A stretch of 40,630 nt of DNA, taken from contig VGVY01000009.1 in the NCBI GenBank assembly GCA_016873835.1, forward strand, positions 1 to 40,630, written 5' to 3'. Below, piece by piece: positions 1-7,715 of this stretch; position 1 is the stretch's first letter, and every line of letters starts with the position of its first letter. Both the position numbers and the translations under genes were made by a program. The notes beneath the pieces are model-generated. The model worked only from the letters and a program-made list of their open reading frames with translations. It had not been told where the DNA came from and searched no databases. The stretch is from Ignavibacteria bacterium. GTDB lineage: Bacteria > Bacteroidota > Ignavibacteria > Ignavibacteriales > Melioribacteraceae.

Positions 1-722
1 GTCTGCCAATTTGTTGCACCAAGTGCTAGACTTGCTTCTGAATAATATTTAGGTACTGCGACCAATGAATCCTCAGTTATAGTGTACACAATAGGAATAA
101 CTGCCAATGCCATTGCAAATCCTCCGACAAAAGCATTTAATCTGTATGTAGTACCAAATAAGTCTTGAAAAATTGTTGCAAGAGTTACCAATGCGAAAAA
201 TCCAACAACTACGGAAGGAAAACTTGCAAGAAGTTCGATAGTCGGTTTTATAAATTCACGAATTTTTTTGGGTGCAAATAGTGCGGAATAAATTGCTGCA
301 AATATCGCAATTGGAGCGCCAAATAAAATTGCCATCAATGTTACTTTTAAACTTCCTATGAATAATGGCAGCAGTCCATATTTCGGTTTTTCTCCAACTG
401 GCTGCCAATCTTTTCCCGTTAAATTCTCAATATCAGCAACGTCAACTTTTTCTTTTAATAAAGAACCATACTGCTCAGTTTGAGCTTCTCCTTCTTCAGG
501 TATGTCTCCGTATGATTCTGATTGGAGATATTGTTCACTAATTGTGGAATCTTTTGGGTAAAATATTTGAGAGGTTTCTCTGAATACAAAGACAAATATT
601 AATACAATAATAGCAAAAGATACGAATGAAACAGATCGAATTACATTTTCTGCTAAAAATTCGCCCAGACGAAATTTTCGTCTGAGCAATAAATCTGTCT
701 TTTTAGAATTAACATTTGTCAT
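1..722 (-). CDS. pstC: Phosphate ABC transporter permease PstC (partial, C-terminus beyond left edge)
   Basis: Inner-membrane permease subunit of the high-affinity phosphate importer PstSCAB. The reading frame is open from an ATG at 722 to the window edge, giving about 240 residues. After a basic N-terminus there is a first membrane segment (about residues 27-45), then a long polar insert of about 70 residues, then several hydrophobic segments with the permease-type region around VELLASFPSVVVGFF-like residues. A long soluble insert after the first helix is, from memory, common in PstC of this bacterial group. Its ATG shares one base with the pstS stop codon (TAATG), so the two are translationally coupled. 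pstA and pstB would be expected further left but are not visible. Confidence 0.9.
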   Translation of the reverse strand, partial: MTNVNSKKTDLLLRRKFRLGEFLAENVIRSVSFVSFAIIVLIFVFVFRETSQIFYPKDSTISEQYLQSESYGDIPEEGEAQTEQYGSLLKEKVDVADIENLTGKDWQPVGEKPKYGLLPLFIGSLKVTLMAILFGAPIAIFAAIYSALFAPKKIREFIKPTIELLASFPSVVVGFFALVTLATIFQDLFGTTYRLNAFVGGFAMALAVIPIVYTITEDSLVAVPKYYSEASLALGATNWQ

Positions 723-1546
723 TATCTAACTGGGAAATATCCAACTTTAGAAACTAATTCTTGTCCTTCTTTACTCAAAATCCAATCAATATAATTTTTT
801 AATTCACCAGTTGGTCTATTCCTTAAGTATAAATAAAGGAAGCGTGAAATTGGATAGTTATTATTTTTAATATTTTCTTCTGTCGGTTCATAAGCTTTTG
901 ATTTATTATCTTTTTTTACAGCAACATATTTTATTCCTTTCGCATAAGCAGCTCCGCCGAATCCAATAGCATTTTCATCTTTGATAACTGCATTAACAAC
1001 TGCAGCAGTTCCGGGCAAACTTTGCATGCTTGCTAAAAAATCAGCTCCAAAAAGTACGTTATCTTTGAAGAAAACATATGTACCCGAACTATTTTCACGT
1101 CCATATACAATAACTTTGGAATCCTTTCCACCTACCTCTTTCCAATTTTTTATTTTACCAGTATAAATATCTTTAATCTGTTCTAATGATAATTCCTTCA
1201 ATGAATTTTTTTCATTGAGATAAACACTCAAACCATCTTTTGCAACTTTTACTTCCACACCTAAAGAATTATATCTTTGTTTTAGTTTTTCTCTTTCGCT
1301 TGGCTTCATTGGTCTCGAAGAATTTGCAATATCCGTTGTTCCATTTATCAATGCAGCAATGCCAACACCTGACCCGCCTCCGGTTACTTGAATAGTAATA
1401 CCAGCATGTGACTGCATATATTTTTCTGCCCATCTTTGTGCTAAAATTACTAGTGTATCTGAGCCTTTAACAGTTATTACATTGCTTTGCAAATAAAATC
1501 CTAATGTTGCTATTAATAAAATTACAACTGCAATTATTTTTTTCAT
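722..1546 (-). CDS. pstS: Phosphate-binding periplasmic protein PstS
   Basis: Captures phosphate in the periplasm and delivers it to PstCAB. The 274-residue product begins with a signal peptide (MKKIIAVVILLIATLGFYLQ). It carries the family's ligand-loop motifs: VKGSDT near residues 26-31, GGGSGVGIAAL near 56-66, and GRENSSGTYVFF near 149-160. The length is at the short end of the family, as in PstS proteins of Bacteroidota relatives. It lies 17 bases after the porin gene and overlaps pstC by one base, so it belongs to a Pho-type operon. Regulation is probably through the Pho box at 2885-2923. Confidence 0.93.
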   Translation of the reverse strand: MKKIIAVVILLIATLGFYLQSNVITVKGSDTLVILAQRWAEKYMQSHAGITIQVTGGGSGVGIAALINGTTDIANSSRPMKPSEREKLKQRYNSLGVEVKVAKDGLSVYLNEKNSLKELSLEQIKDIYTGKIKNWKEVGGKDSKVIVYGRENSSGTYVFFKDNVLFGADFLASMQSLPGTAAVVNAVIKDENAIGFGGAAYAKGIKYVAVKKDNKSKAYEPTEENIKNNNYPISRFLYLYLRNRPTGELKNYIDWILSKEGQELVSKVGYFPVR

Positions 1547-1563
1547 TTCTTTTTCTTTCTAAG

Positions 1564-2847
1564 TTAAAATTTATATTGAATTCTCATTGTGAATACATTG
1601 TCTTTAATGTCTTCTGTAAATCCAGCCAAATATTTTGATGTTTCATTAGTAACTGAGTCATAATAAAATAAAAATTTGATGTTGTCATTCCAGTAATGAA
1701 CTAATCCTATTCCAAATGTTGAATATTTTACGTCGCCAGTTCCTAATTTCGCGTCTGTATTCCAACCAATTTGATCCCCTTCAACATCAGTATTTGGATC
1801 ATACTGATCATATTTCAAAACTAATTGATTAAACTCTCCAAGGTTTTGAACATACATGAAATAATAACCCATGAAATTTCTTTGATATAAATCTCCAGTA
1901 AATAATCCGGTTGGAGAAGTGGAGCTTGATGAACTGCTTCCGACTTGTTTTCCTGAAATATATTCACTTCTTAAAGTGAAACCACCAAGAACCGGTATAC
2001 TATAATAAACTTGCAAATCTAACCCCAGATAATTTCTATCTGCGGAATTATCTGTAGAAATTGTATGTGGAAATATTGAAGAATTAACTAAATAAATATT
2101 TTTTCCAGCAGCCCTTTTTACTTTACCAAAGAAAGTTGAAATTCCGCCATCAATTGCAAAATTTTCATCGTAGAATGGGAATTGAAATCCTAATCTTCCA
2201 ATAAAATCTTTCTGATTATCTACTTCTGGATTCACTCCATTACCAGCGAACATTCCTCCTTTGAAATTAATAAAGCTTAACAACCCATCCTGAGGTGTAA
2301 TTTCAAAACTTGCACCTAAATCTCTTTCACCGGGGAATAAAGTTTGAAACAATCTTGAGCGCTCAGGAGATTCACGATTGCTTGAAGAATAACTAATTTC
2401 AAATCCGAAAGGTCTATCGAAAACACCGGCTTTTAATTTAAAAGTCTGCAGCCAAGGTTCTGTAAAATAAACGTATGCATCTTTCAAGCCTAATCCTTTT
2501 TCTGTTGCATCCAACTGTAACACTAAGTTTGATATTGAATTATCATAAGTAAATTTTATTCTGCCTCTTCTTACCATAAATCTATTGTGCATTCCAGTCG
2601 AAAAATTTCCTCCAGAAAATGATGCTGCACCATCACTTTCTGCTGATTGAAATTGTGTTTGGATATATCCGGAAATCTTTATTTTTTTTAATGCATCAAC
2701 TGTTGATTTTGTTTCGAGGTATGACTCTTTAATCCCTTCTACTTCACCTTTAATTTCATCAACTTTAGATGCAGTTGAATCTTGAGCTATAGTTGTTGAA
2801 CATGTTATAATTCCAAATAATAAAAAATAATATGCTGTTTTTTTCAT
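1564..2847 (-). CDS. Phosphate-selective porin O/P family outer-membrane protein
   Basis: Probable outer-membrane channel for phosphate, the first gene of the Pst operon. The 427-residue product has a signal peptide (MKKTAYYFLLFGIITCSTTIAQ), then a short charged segment of about residues 23-55 that could form a coiled coil, as in trimeric OprP/OprO-type porins. The rest is a beta-barrel: alternating strands, many aromatic residues, and a C-terminal strand ending in Phe (MRIQYKF), the usual outer-membrane assembly signal. Context supports the substrate: pstS follows and a Pho box lies upstream. The specific anion preference is inferred from family and neighbours, not from visible binding residues. 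Confidence 0.88.
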   Translation of the reverse strand: MKKTAYYFLLFGIITCSTTIAQDSTASKVDEIKGEVEGIKESYLETKSTVDALKKIKISGYIQTQFQSAESDGAASFSGGNFSTGMHNRFMVRRGRIKFTYDNSISNLVLQLDATEKGLGLKDAYVYFTEPWLQTFKLKAGVFDRPFGFEISYSSSNRESPERSRLFQTLFPGERDLGASFEITPQDGLLSFINFKGGMFAGNGVNPEVDNQKDFIGRLGFQFPFYDENFAIDGGISTFFGKVKRAAGKNIYLVNSSIFPHTISTDNSADRNYLGLDLQVYYSIPVLGGFTLRSEYISGKQVGSSSSSSTSPTGLFTGDLYQRNFMGYYFMYVQNLGEFNQLVLKYDQYDPNTDVEGDQIGWNTDAKLGTGDVKYSTFGIGLVHYWNDNIKFLFYYDSVTNETSKYLAGFTEDIKDNVFTMRIQYKF

Positions 2848-2867
2848 ACATCACTCATTTTGTTTTA

Positions 2868-2875
2868 CAAAGGTA
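2868..2875 (-). promoter_or_regulatory. Promoter -7 element (TACCTTTG) of the porin-pst operon
   Basis: Reading the minus strand, TACCTTTG matches the Bacteroidetes primary sigma -7 consensus TAnnTTTG exactly. It lies about 20 bases upstream of the porin ATG. No good -33 TTG is present at the usual distance. That position is occupied by the Pho repeats, as expected for an activator-dependent promoter. Confidence 0.65.
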
Positions 2876-2884
2876 ATTAATCAG

Positions 2885-2923
2885 TGTTAAGTAAATATTA
2901 ATACAATGTTAAGGAATTGTTAA
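2885..2923 (-). promoter_or_regulatory. Pho box: four 11-base-period TTAACA repeats
   Basis: On the minus strand the hexamers at 2923-2918, 2912-2907, 2901-2896 and 2890-2885 read TTAACA, TTAACA, TTAATA and TTAACA. Each is separated by exactly five bases (11-base period). This is the architecture of the Bacillus subtilis PhoP box (repeats of TTAACA with spacers near five bases) and resembles the 11-base phasing of PhoB boxes. The array ends nine bases before the -7 element of a phosphate porin/Pst operon. It is therefore very probably the binding site of the local PhoB/PhoP response regulator. Confidence 0.8.
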
Positions 2924-2955
2924 TTTATTGATTTGATTAAAGGTGAGTTGAAGCG

Positions 2956-3762
2956 TTATGGATTGTTGATGAGTAAATCAGTTCTCCCCCATTCTGTTAA
3001 TTTACTTTTAATAAAATAAACAGATTTTTCATGCTGTTCATTTCCATTACCAATTATTTCCATTGGTTCACCAAATGCCATTTTAACTTCTTTTGTTGGG
3101 TCAATTTTCCCAAATTCTTTTATTAGCTTTCCATTTCCCCATGCATCAGTTACAATTGCAATTGGAATTACTGGGACATTATTTCTTTTTGCTAATTTTA
3201 CTCCCAGTGAATTAAAAAGCGATGGATCAAATTTTTTACTTCGAGTTCGTTGAGGGAAAATAATTACTGATAAACCATTTTTAATTCTTGAACTTCCGTC
3301 TTCTAATACAGTTATTAAATCTTCCTTAGGATTTTTTCGACCTACAACGATAGGATTTCTTGCAGTTGCAACTTTACCAAAGAATGGAAATGTTGTTAAT
3401 TCAACTTTCATCACATAAACAATTTTTTTTACCTGATGAATAAATGATGGAAATAAAAAAGTTTCTAATACACTCATATGATTTGATACGAATACAACCG
3501 GCCCTTCAACTTTTCTTAGATTATTCATTCCTGAGACGTGGACATTAATCCCAGTTTTCTCAATACTCTTCAAAACATCTAACGATGAATTTACCCACTT
3601 AATATCCCCATAATCATTATTCTTCGCTTGTTTATAACTGTACAATACTATTCTGGCTACATGGCAAATGTAAAAGTAAAATGATGGAAAGAATGGTTTT
3701 CTATAATTCTTTTGCGTGCTATACTCGTCATACTGGGCAAATAATTCTTTATACTTTTCCAT
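2956..3762 (-). CDS. PlsC-family lysophospholipid acyltransferase
   Basis: Probable 1-acyl-glycerol-phosphate-type acyltransferase acting at the inner membrane in phospholipid synthesis. The 268-residue protein has the acyltransferase block NHMSVLE (H95, E100), a variant of the HX4D catalytic motif with Glu for Asp. The substrate block is FPQRTRS at 169-175, a variant of FPEGTRS. A further conserved stretch, VPVIPIAIV, follows near 195-203. Hydrophobic residues near 26-42 could anchor it to the membrane. It is probably transcribed alone from the promoter at 3788-3817. Acyl donor and exact acceptor cannot be told from sequence. Confidence 0.82.
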   Translation of the reverse strand: MEKYKELFAQYDEYSTQKNYRKPFFPSFYFYICHVARIVLYSYKQAKNNDYGDIKWVNSSLDVLKSIEKTGINVHVSGMNNLRKVEGPVVFVSNHMSVLETFLFPSFIHQVKKIVYVMKVELTTFPFFGKVATARNPIVVGRKNPKEDLITVLEDGSSRIKNGLSVIIFPQRTRSKKFDPSLFNSLGVKLAKRNNVPVIPIAIVTDAWGNGKLIKEFGKIDPTKEVKMAFGEPMEIIGNGNEQHEKSVYFIKSKLTEWGRTDLLINNP

Positions 3763-3787
3763 CTTTGATGTGTTATTATTTGTTGGA

Positions 3788-3817
3788 CAAAGATAGCAAA
3801 TCGTATGAAGTAATCAA
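3788..3817 (-). promoter_or_regulatory. Bacteroidetes-type promoter of the acyltransferase gene
   Basis: On the minus strand, TTG (3817-3815), a 19-base spacer and TATCTTTG (3795-3788) match the TTG-N19-21-TAnnTTTG consensus. The predicted transcript starts near 3781, about 20 bases before the ATG at 3762. Confidence 0.65.
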
Positions 3818-3881
3818 GTTTATGGATAGGAGATTTCACTAATATATTTTTCTTGAGAATTTTTTTGGAATAAATAGTATT

Positions 3882-3926
3882 TAAAAAATCCATTGATTCT
3901 ATAACTACGATTAAAGAATCAATGGA
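3882..3926 (-). terminator. Rho-independent terminator of the tRNA operon
   Basis: A perfect 12-base inverted repeat pairs 3915-3926 with 3889-3900 around a 14-base loop. On the minus strand it is followed directly by six T residues (3888-3883). It lies about 35 bases after the tRNA-Glu gene, which suits the end of the four-tRNA transcript. Confidence 0.8.
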
Positions 3927-3961
3927 ATTGAATGGTGTGATGCACATATAAGAAAGGCTTG

Positions 3962-4033
3962 TGACCCCAAGGGGATTCGAACCCCTATTACCGCCGTGAA
4001 AGGGCGAGGTCCTAACCATTAGACGATGGGGCC
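3962..4033 (-). tRNA. tRNA-Glu (anticodon UUC)
   Basis: The minus strand folds as a tRNA. The acceptor GGCCCCA pairs with TGGGGTC, with one G-T pair. The anticodon loop CTTTCAC gives UUC, and the T-loop has the GGTTCGAATCC form. CCA is not encoded. It is the last gene of the four-tRNA operon. Confidence 0.95.
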
Positions 4034-4039
4034 TTCTTG

Positions 4040-4114
4040 GGTGACCAATGGGATTTGAACCCATGACCTTCTGGGCCACAACCAGATGCTCTAACCAACT
4101 GAGCTATGGTCACC
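4040..4114 (-). tRNA. tRNA-His (anticodon GUG)
   Basis: The minus strand folds with acceptor GTGACCA/TGGTCAC and anticodon loop TTGTGGC, giving GUG. The histidine-specific extra G at -1 (position 4114) faces discriminator C (4040), and both are included in the coordinates. CCA is not encoded. Only six bases separate it from tRNA-Glu. Confidence 0.95.
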
Positions 4115-4183
4115 ATTTATTATCATCATATCGCTAACAATTTGTTAGTTTACCAATTTTCTTCAATGAACAGTTCATTACTG

Positions 4184-4257
<74 letters not shown>

Positions 4258-4335
4258 ATGACATATAGTGGAGAAATATTTAATTTTCCGCTATACGGTG
4301 GATTCAGCATACGGGTCATACTTTAATTTACGCTG

Positions 4336-4410
4336 TCGGGGTGGTAGGATTCGAACCTACGACCTCCTGGTCCCAAACCAGGCGCGCTAGCCGGGCTACG
4401 CTACACCCCG
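4336..4410 (-). tRNA. tRNA-Pro (anticodon UGG)
   Basis: The minus strand folds with acceptor CGGGGTG/CACCCCG and discriminator A. The anticodon stem is CCTGG/CCAGG and the loop TTTGGGA gives UGG. It is the first gene of the tRNA operon, about 40 bases after the predicted start of transcription. CCA is not encoded. Confidence 0.95.
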
Positions 4411-4456
4411 TCATTCACAATGTGAAAAACTTTCCATTCCCCTAAAAAATGGATAT

Positions 4457-4487
4457 CAAAAATATACTTTTGATTGTGAAATGTCAA
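4457..4487 (-). promoter_or_regulatory. Promoter of the tRNA-Pro-Arg-His-Glu operon
   Basis: On the minus strand, TTGACA (4487-4482) is followed at the correct distance by TATTTTTG (4464-4457). There are 20 bases between TTG and TA, which fits TTG-N19-21-TAnnTTTG. It lies in the 138-base gap shared with the divergent lol operon. No convincing promoter was found for the plus-strand direction in that gap. Confidence 0.7.
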
Positions 4488-4548
4488 TTTTAGCATTAAT
4501 TTCATTTTATATTTATATTTTTACAAAACTCAATATTATTATTGTAAA

Positions 4549-5778
4549 ATGCCTTTAATATTCTATCTAACATCAAGATTTATTCGTTCTAAAAAAGAAT
4601 CAAAGCTGGCCTCATCAATTTCATTAATAACCATTATGGGAATTGCTTTAGGAATTGCAGTTGTTATAATTGCTTTAACAATTTTAGATGGATTTGAAAA
4701 AACAGTTCAAGAAAAAATTGTAAACTTAAATTCTCACATAAAAATTACTGCATTCGGCAATAGAAATTTACCAAACCCAGAATTTGTTACCCCAAAATTA
4801 ATTTTGAAATATGGCAATTACATTTCAAATATAGAACCATTTAATTCCAAATTAGCAATAATTAAATCACAAACTAGAACTGAAGGAATTAATTTAATTG
4901 GTCTTCATGACAAAACAATTTCTAAAAATCTTGGAAAATATTTTCTTCAAGGAGAAAAAGACTCAATAAATATTGATTCAGAAAATCACAGAATAGTTTT
5001 AGGAAAAAAGCTTGCTCAAAAATTGATGATCGATGTGGGTTCAACCGTTACGATATTTACTTTAGTCCGCAATCAAATACCTTCTTTGGAAAATCCTCCC
5101 TCAATACAACAATTTATTGTCTCATCGATATTTGAAAGCGGAATGTCTGAATATGATGATTTAAATGCATATATAAATTTTTTAGTTGCGGATTCTTTAT
5201 TTGGAATGAACAAAGAAATTTCAGGCTACAATATTAGGTTGAAGAATAATAGCGAGATTGAAGAAATTTCAGATGAACTGCAAGATTATCTTGGCTACCC
5301 ATATTATGTAAGATCTATTTACAAAGTGCATCAAAATATTTTTACATGGTTGGAACTTCAAAAAGAACCGATCCCAATAATTCTTGGATTAATAATTATT
5401 GTTGCGGTTTTCAATATAATAGGTACTTTGCTAATGGTAGTGTTGGAAAAAACTAGTGCTGTTGGAATTTTGCGTTCAATGGGATTAAATAGAAAAAAAG
5501 TCCTATCAATTTTTGTACTTCATGGAGTTTACTTATCTATCATCGGCATGATTATCGGAAATATATTAGCTTTTATTCTTAGCATCATGCAAAATGAATT
5601 TGGGTTAATTTCATTACCAGATGCTGTCTACTTTGTTACTAAAGTCCCTATTTCAATAGAATTAAAAAATTACGCAATGGTTTCTGGAATCACTTTTATT
5701 GTCTCAATATTCGCAGCCATACTACCAGCTTTAGTTGCTTCAAAAATAAAACCAATTTCAGCAATTAGATTTGACTAA
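4549..5778 (+). CDS. LolC/LolE-like ABC transporter permease (first copy)
   Basis: Inner-membrane permease of the MacB/FtsX-type superfamily. In LolCDE this class extracts lipoproteins from the inner membrane for delivery towards the outer membrane. The 409-residue protein has the expected four-helix plan: helix 1 at about residues 24-47, a large periplasmic domain (about 48-270), then helices near 273-298, 318-345 and 376-400. The C-terminal half has the FtsX-like block with LRSMGLNRKKVLSIF. It is two bases upstream of a second permease and followed by a LolD-type ATPase, so the three form one transporter. MacB-like export of another substrate is the main alternative. Confidence 0.85.
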   Translation: MPLIFYLTSRFIRSKKESKLASSISLITIMGIALGIAVVIIALTILDGFEKTVQEKIVNLNSHIKITAFGNRNLPNPEFVTPKLILKYGNYISNIEPFNSKLAIIKSQTRTEGINLIGLHDKTISKNLGKYFLQGEKDSINIDSENHRIVLGKKLAQKLMIDVGSTVTIFTLVRNQIPSLENPPSIQQFIVSSIFESGMSEYDDLNAYINFLVADSLFGMNKEISGYNIRLKNNSEIEEISDELQDYLGYPYYVRSIYKVHQNIFTWLELQKEPIPIILGLIIIVAVFNIIGTLLMVVLEKTSAVGILRSMGLNRKKVLSIFVLHGVYLSIIGMIIGNILAFILSIMQNEFGLISLPDAVYFVTKVPISIELKNYAMVSGITFIVSIFAAILPALVASKIKPISAIRFD

Positions 5779-5780
5779 AC

Positions 5781-7007
5781 ATGTTTGAATTTTTTATTGC
5801 CAAAAGGTATTTACGTTCCAAACACAAACTAAATTTCATTACCATTATTTCCATCCTTTCAACACTGGGAATTACAATTGGGGTTGCAGCTTTAATTATT
5901 GTTCTGTCGGTTTTTAATGGTTTTGGATTGTTGGTTACATCAATTTTGGTTAGTTTTGACCCTCACATAAGAATATCAGTAAATAACACTTCAGGATACG
6001 ATAATATTAGTCTAGTTGAACAATCATTAAAATTAAATCATTACGTTGAATCAACCACATCTTTTGTTGAAGGAAAAATTATTGCACTAAACAAGCAGTC
6101 ATATGAAATAGTAAACTTAAAAGGGATATCTACCACGATTGATGATACTTGGGGATTAAGTACCAAAATTATAAGTGGATCGTTCAAGCTTGATAAGGAA
6201 GACGGATTAGAAAAAATAATTCTTGGATTACCATTAGCATTAAGGCTTTCAGCTCGAGTTGGCGATACTATTATGGTTACGTCTGCTTTCAACATTGAAA
6301 AAACAATTACTTCTCTTTCGATTCCCAAAACAAAAAGATTCATAGTACAAGGTCTATTCGAATCGAATAACAGAGACTACGATATTTCATGTACTTTCAC
6401 TTCCTTGTCTGCTGGACAAGAACTGTTTGGTCTAAAAGGTAAAACTTCCGGCATTGAGGTTAGACTGAAAGATATTGCACAATCAGAATTAGTAAAAAAT
6501 AATTTGCAATCGAAATACAGTGAAAATATCTTCACAATAAATACATGGTATGATTTACACAAAGACTTGTATAGTGTAATGCTAATTGAAAGATGGGGTG
6601 CTTATATATTATTATGTCTAATTATTGCTGTTGCAACATTCAATATTTTTGCCTCACTTACGATGTCAGTTCTTGAAAAGAAAAAAGATATTGGAGTTAT
6701 GCGTTCGATAGGTGTTAATAAAAAATCGATTCGAAAAATATTCATGTTTGATGGAATTCTTGTTGGAGCAATTGGGACAATTCTAGGTGTAGTTATAGGA
6801 TTATTAATTTGTTATTTGCAGATTGAGTACAACTTCTATAAACTCGACCCTTCAAAATATATTATAAATGCATTACCAGTGAAAATAAATATTTCAGATA
6901 TTTTTGCTATTGGTGGAATGTCAATGCTTCTATCCTTTTTAGCTTCGCTTTATCCAGCAAAAAGGGCTGCAAAAACTGTAATAATTGAATCAATTAAATA
7001 TGAGTAA
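5781..7007 (+). CDS. LolC/LolE-like ABC transporter permease (second copy)
   Basis: Second permease subunit, 408 residues, with the same plan as its neighbour: helix 1 at about 20-48, a long periplasmic domain, and three C-terminal helices from about 272. The N-terminal region (AKRYLRSKHKLNFITIIS) and the block MRSIGVNKKSIRKIFM are typical of LolC/LolE. Two distinct permeases plus one ATPase suggest a heterodimeric LolCDE-like complex. The two probably arose by duplication. Gaps of two bases on both sides indicate translational coupling. Confidence 0.87.
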   Translation: MFEFFIAKRYLRSKHKLNFITIISILSTLGITIGVAALIIVLSVFNGFGLLVTSILVSFDPHIRISVNNTSGYDNISLVEQSLKLNHYVESTTSFVEGKIIALNKQSYEIVNLKGISTTIDDTWGLSTKIISGSFKLDKEDGLEKIILGLPLALRLSARVGDTIMVTSAFNIEKTITSLSIPKTKRFIVQGLFESNNRDYDISCTFTSLSAGQELFGLKGKTSGIEVRLKDIAQSELVKNNLQSKYSENIFTINTWYDLHKDLYSVMLIERWGAYILLCLIIAVATFNIFASLTMSVLEKKKDIGVMRSIGVNKKSIRKIFMFDGILVGAIGTILGVVIGLLICYLQIEYNFYKLDPSKYIINALPVKINISDIFAIGGMSMLLSFLASLYPAKRAAKTVIIESIKYE

Positions 7008-7009
7008 CA

Positions 7010-7693
7010 ATGAATAATTTTATTTTGAATGCATTTGCCATTACAAAATCTTTTACAAAGATTGACGGACAAAAGTTAGAGATCCTAAAAGGTATTTCTA
7101 TTGACATTGAAGCAAACAATATCTCTATGATTATCGGCGCTTCTGGCGCTGGGAAGAGTACTTTGCTCCATATTCTTAGTGGTTTGGATTTTCCTGACGG
7201 TGGTCAAGTTAAAATTAAAGATGTCGATATTTTTCGGCTGAGTGATGATAAACTTTCTACATTCCGAAACAAGAATATTGGATTTATTTTTCAGTTCCAT
7301 CATTTATTGCCTGAGTTTGATGCAACTGAAAATGTAGCAATTCCGATTATGATAGATGGCAGTCCATTACAAAAAGCAAAAAAGCGTGCTGAAGAGCTGC
7401 TTGAATTAGTTGGTTTAAAAGAAAGACTGCATCATAAACCCTCAGAACTTTCTGGCGGAGAGCAGCAGCGAGTTGCTGTGGCGAGAGCTCTTGCAAATAA
7501 TCCTTCACTAATTTTTGCAGACGAACCTACTGGTAATCTTGACTCAGCAAATAGTGAGATGATTCATAAATTATTTATTGACCTTAAAAACATATTGAAT
7601 CTTACTTTTCTTATTGTTACACACAATTCAGATTTGATAAAACTCGGTGATAAAATTTTCGAAATGAAGGATGGTTTGATTTTTACTAAATAA
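7010..7693 (+). CDS. lolD: LolD-like ABC transporter ATPase
   Basis: Cytoplasmic ATPase that would power the two preceding permeases. At 227 residues it is the normal size for LolD/MacB-type subunits. Visible motifs are Walker [10 protein letters not shown] (43-51), the Q-loop in [12 protein letters not shown], the ABC signature [15 protein letters not shown], Walker [13 protein letters not shown], and the H-loop in IVTHN. The HHLLPEF segment after the Q-loop is a LolD hallmark, which favours lipoprotein release over antibiotic efflux. It is two bases after the second permease. Confidence 0.9.
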   Translation: MNNFILNAFAITKSFTKIDGQKLEILKGISIDIEANNISMIIGASGAGKSTLLHILSGLDFPDGGQVKIKDVDIFRLSDDKLSTFRNKNIGFIFQFHHLLPEFDATENVAIPIMIDGSPLQKAKKRAEELLELVGLKERLHHKPSELSGGEQQRVAVARALANNPSLIFADEPTGNLDSANSEMIHKLFIDLKNILNLTFLIVTHNSDLIKLGDKIFEMKDGLIFTK

Positions 7694-7715
7694 AAATTCC
7701 TAACATGGGATCATT

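Noticed and set aside
3657-4079. A 140-codon open frame on the minus strand spanning the tRNA-His and tRNA-Glu region
   Set aside because: It overlaps two clear tRNA genes, the terminator and the start of the acyltransferase gene. Its product resembles nothing but translated tRNA.
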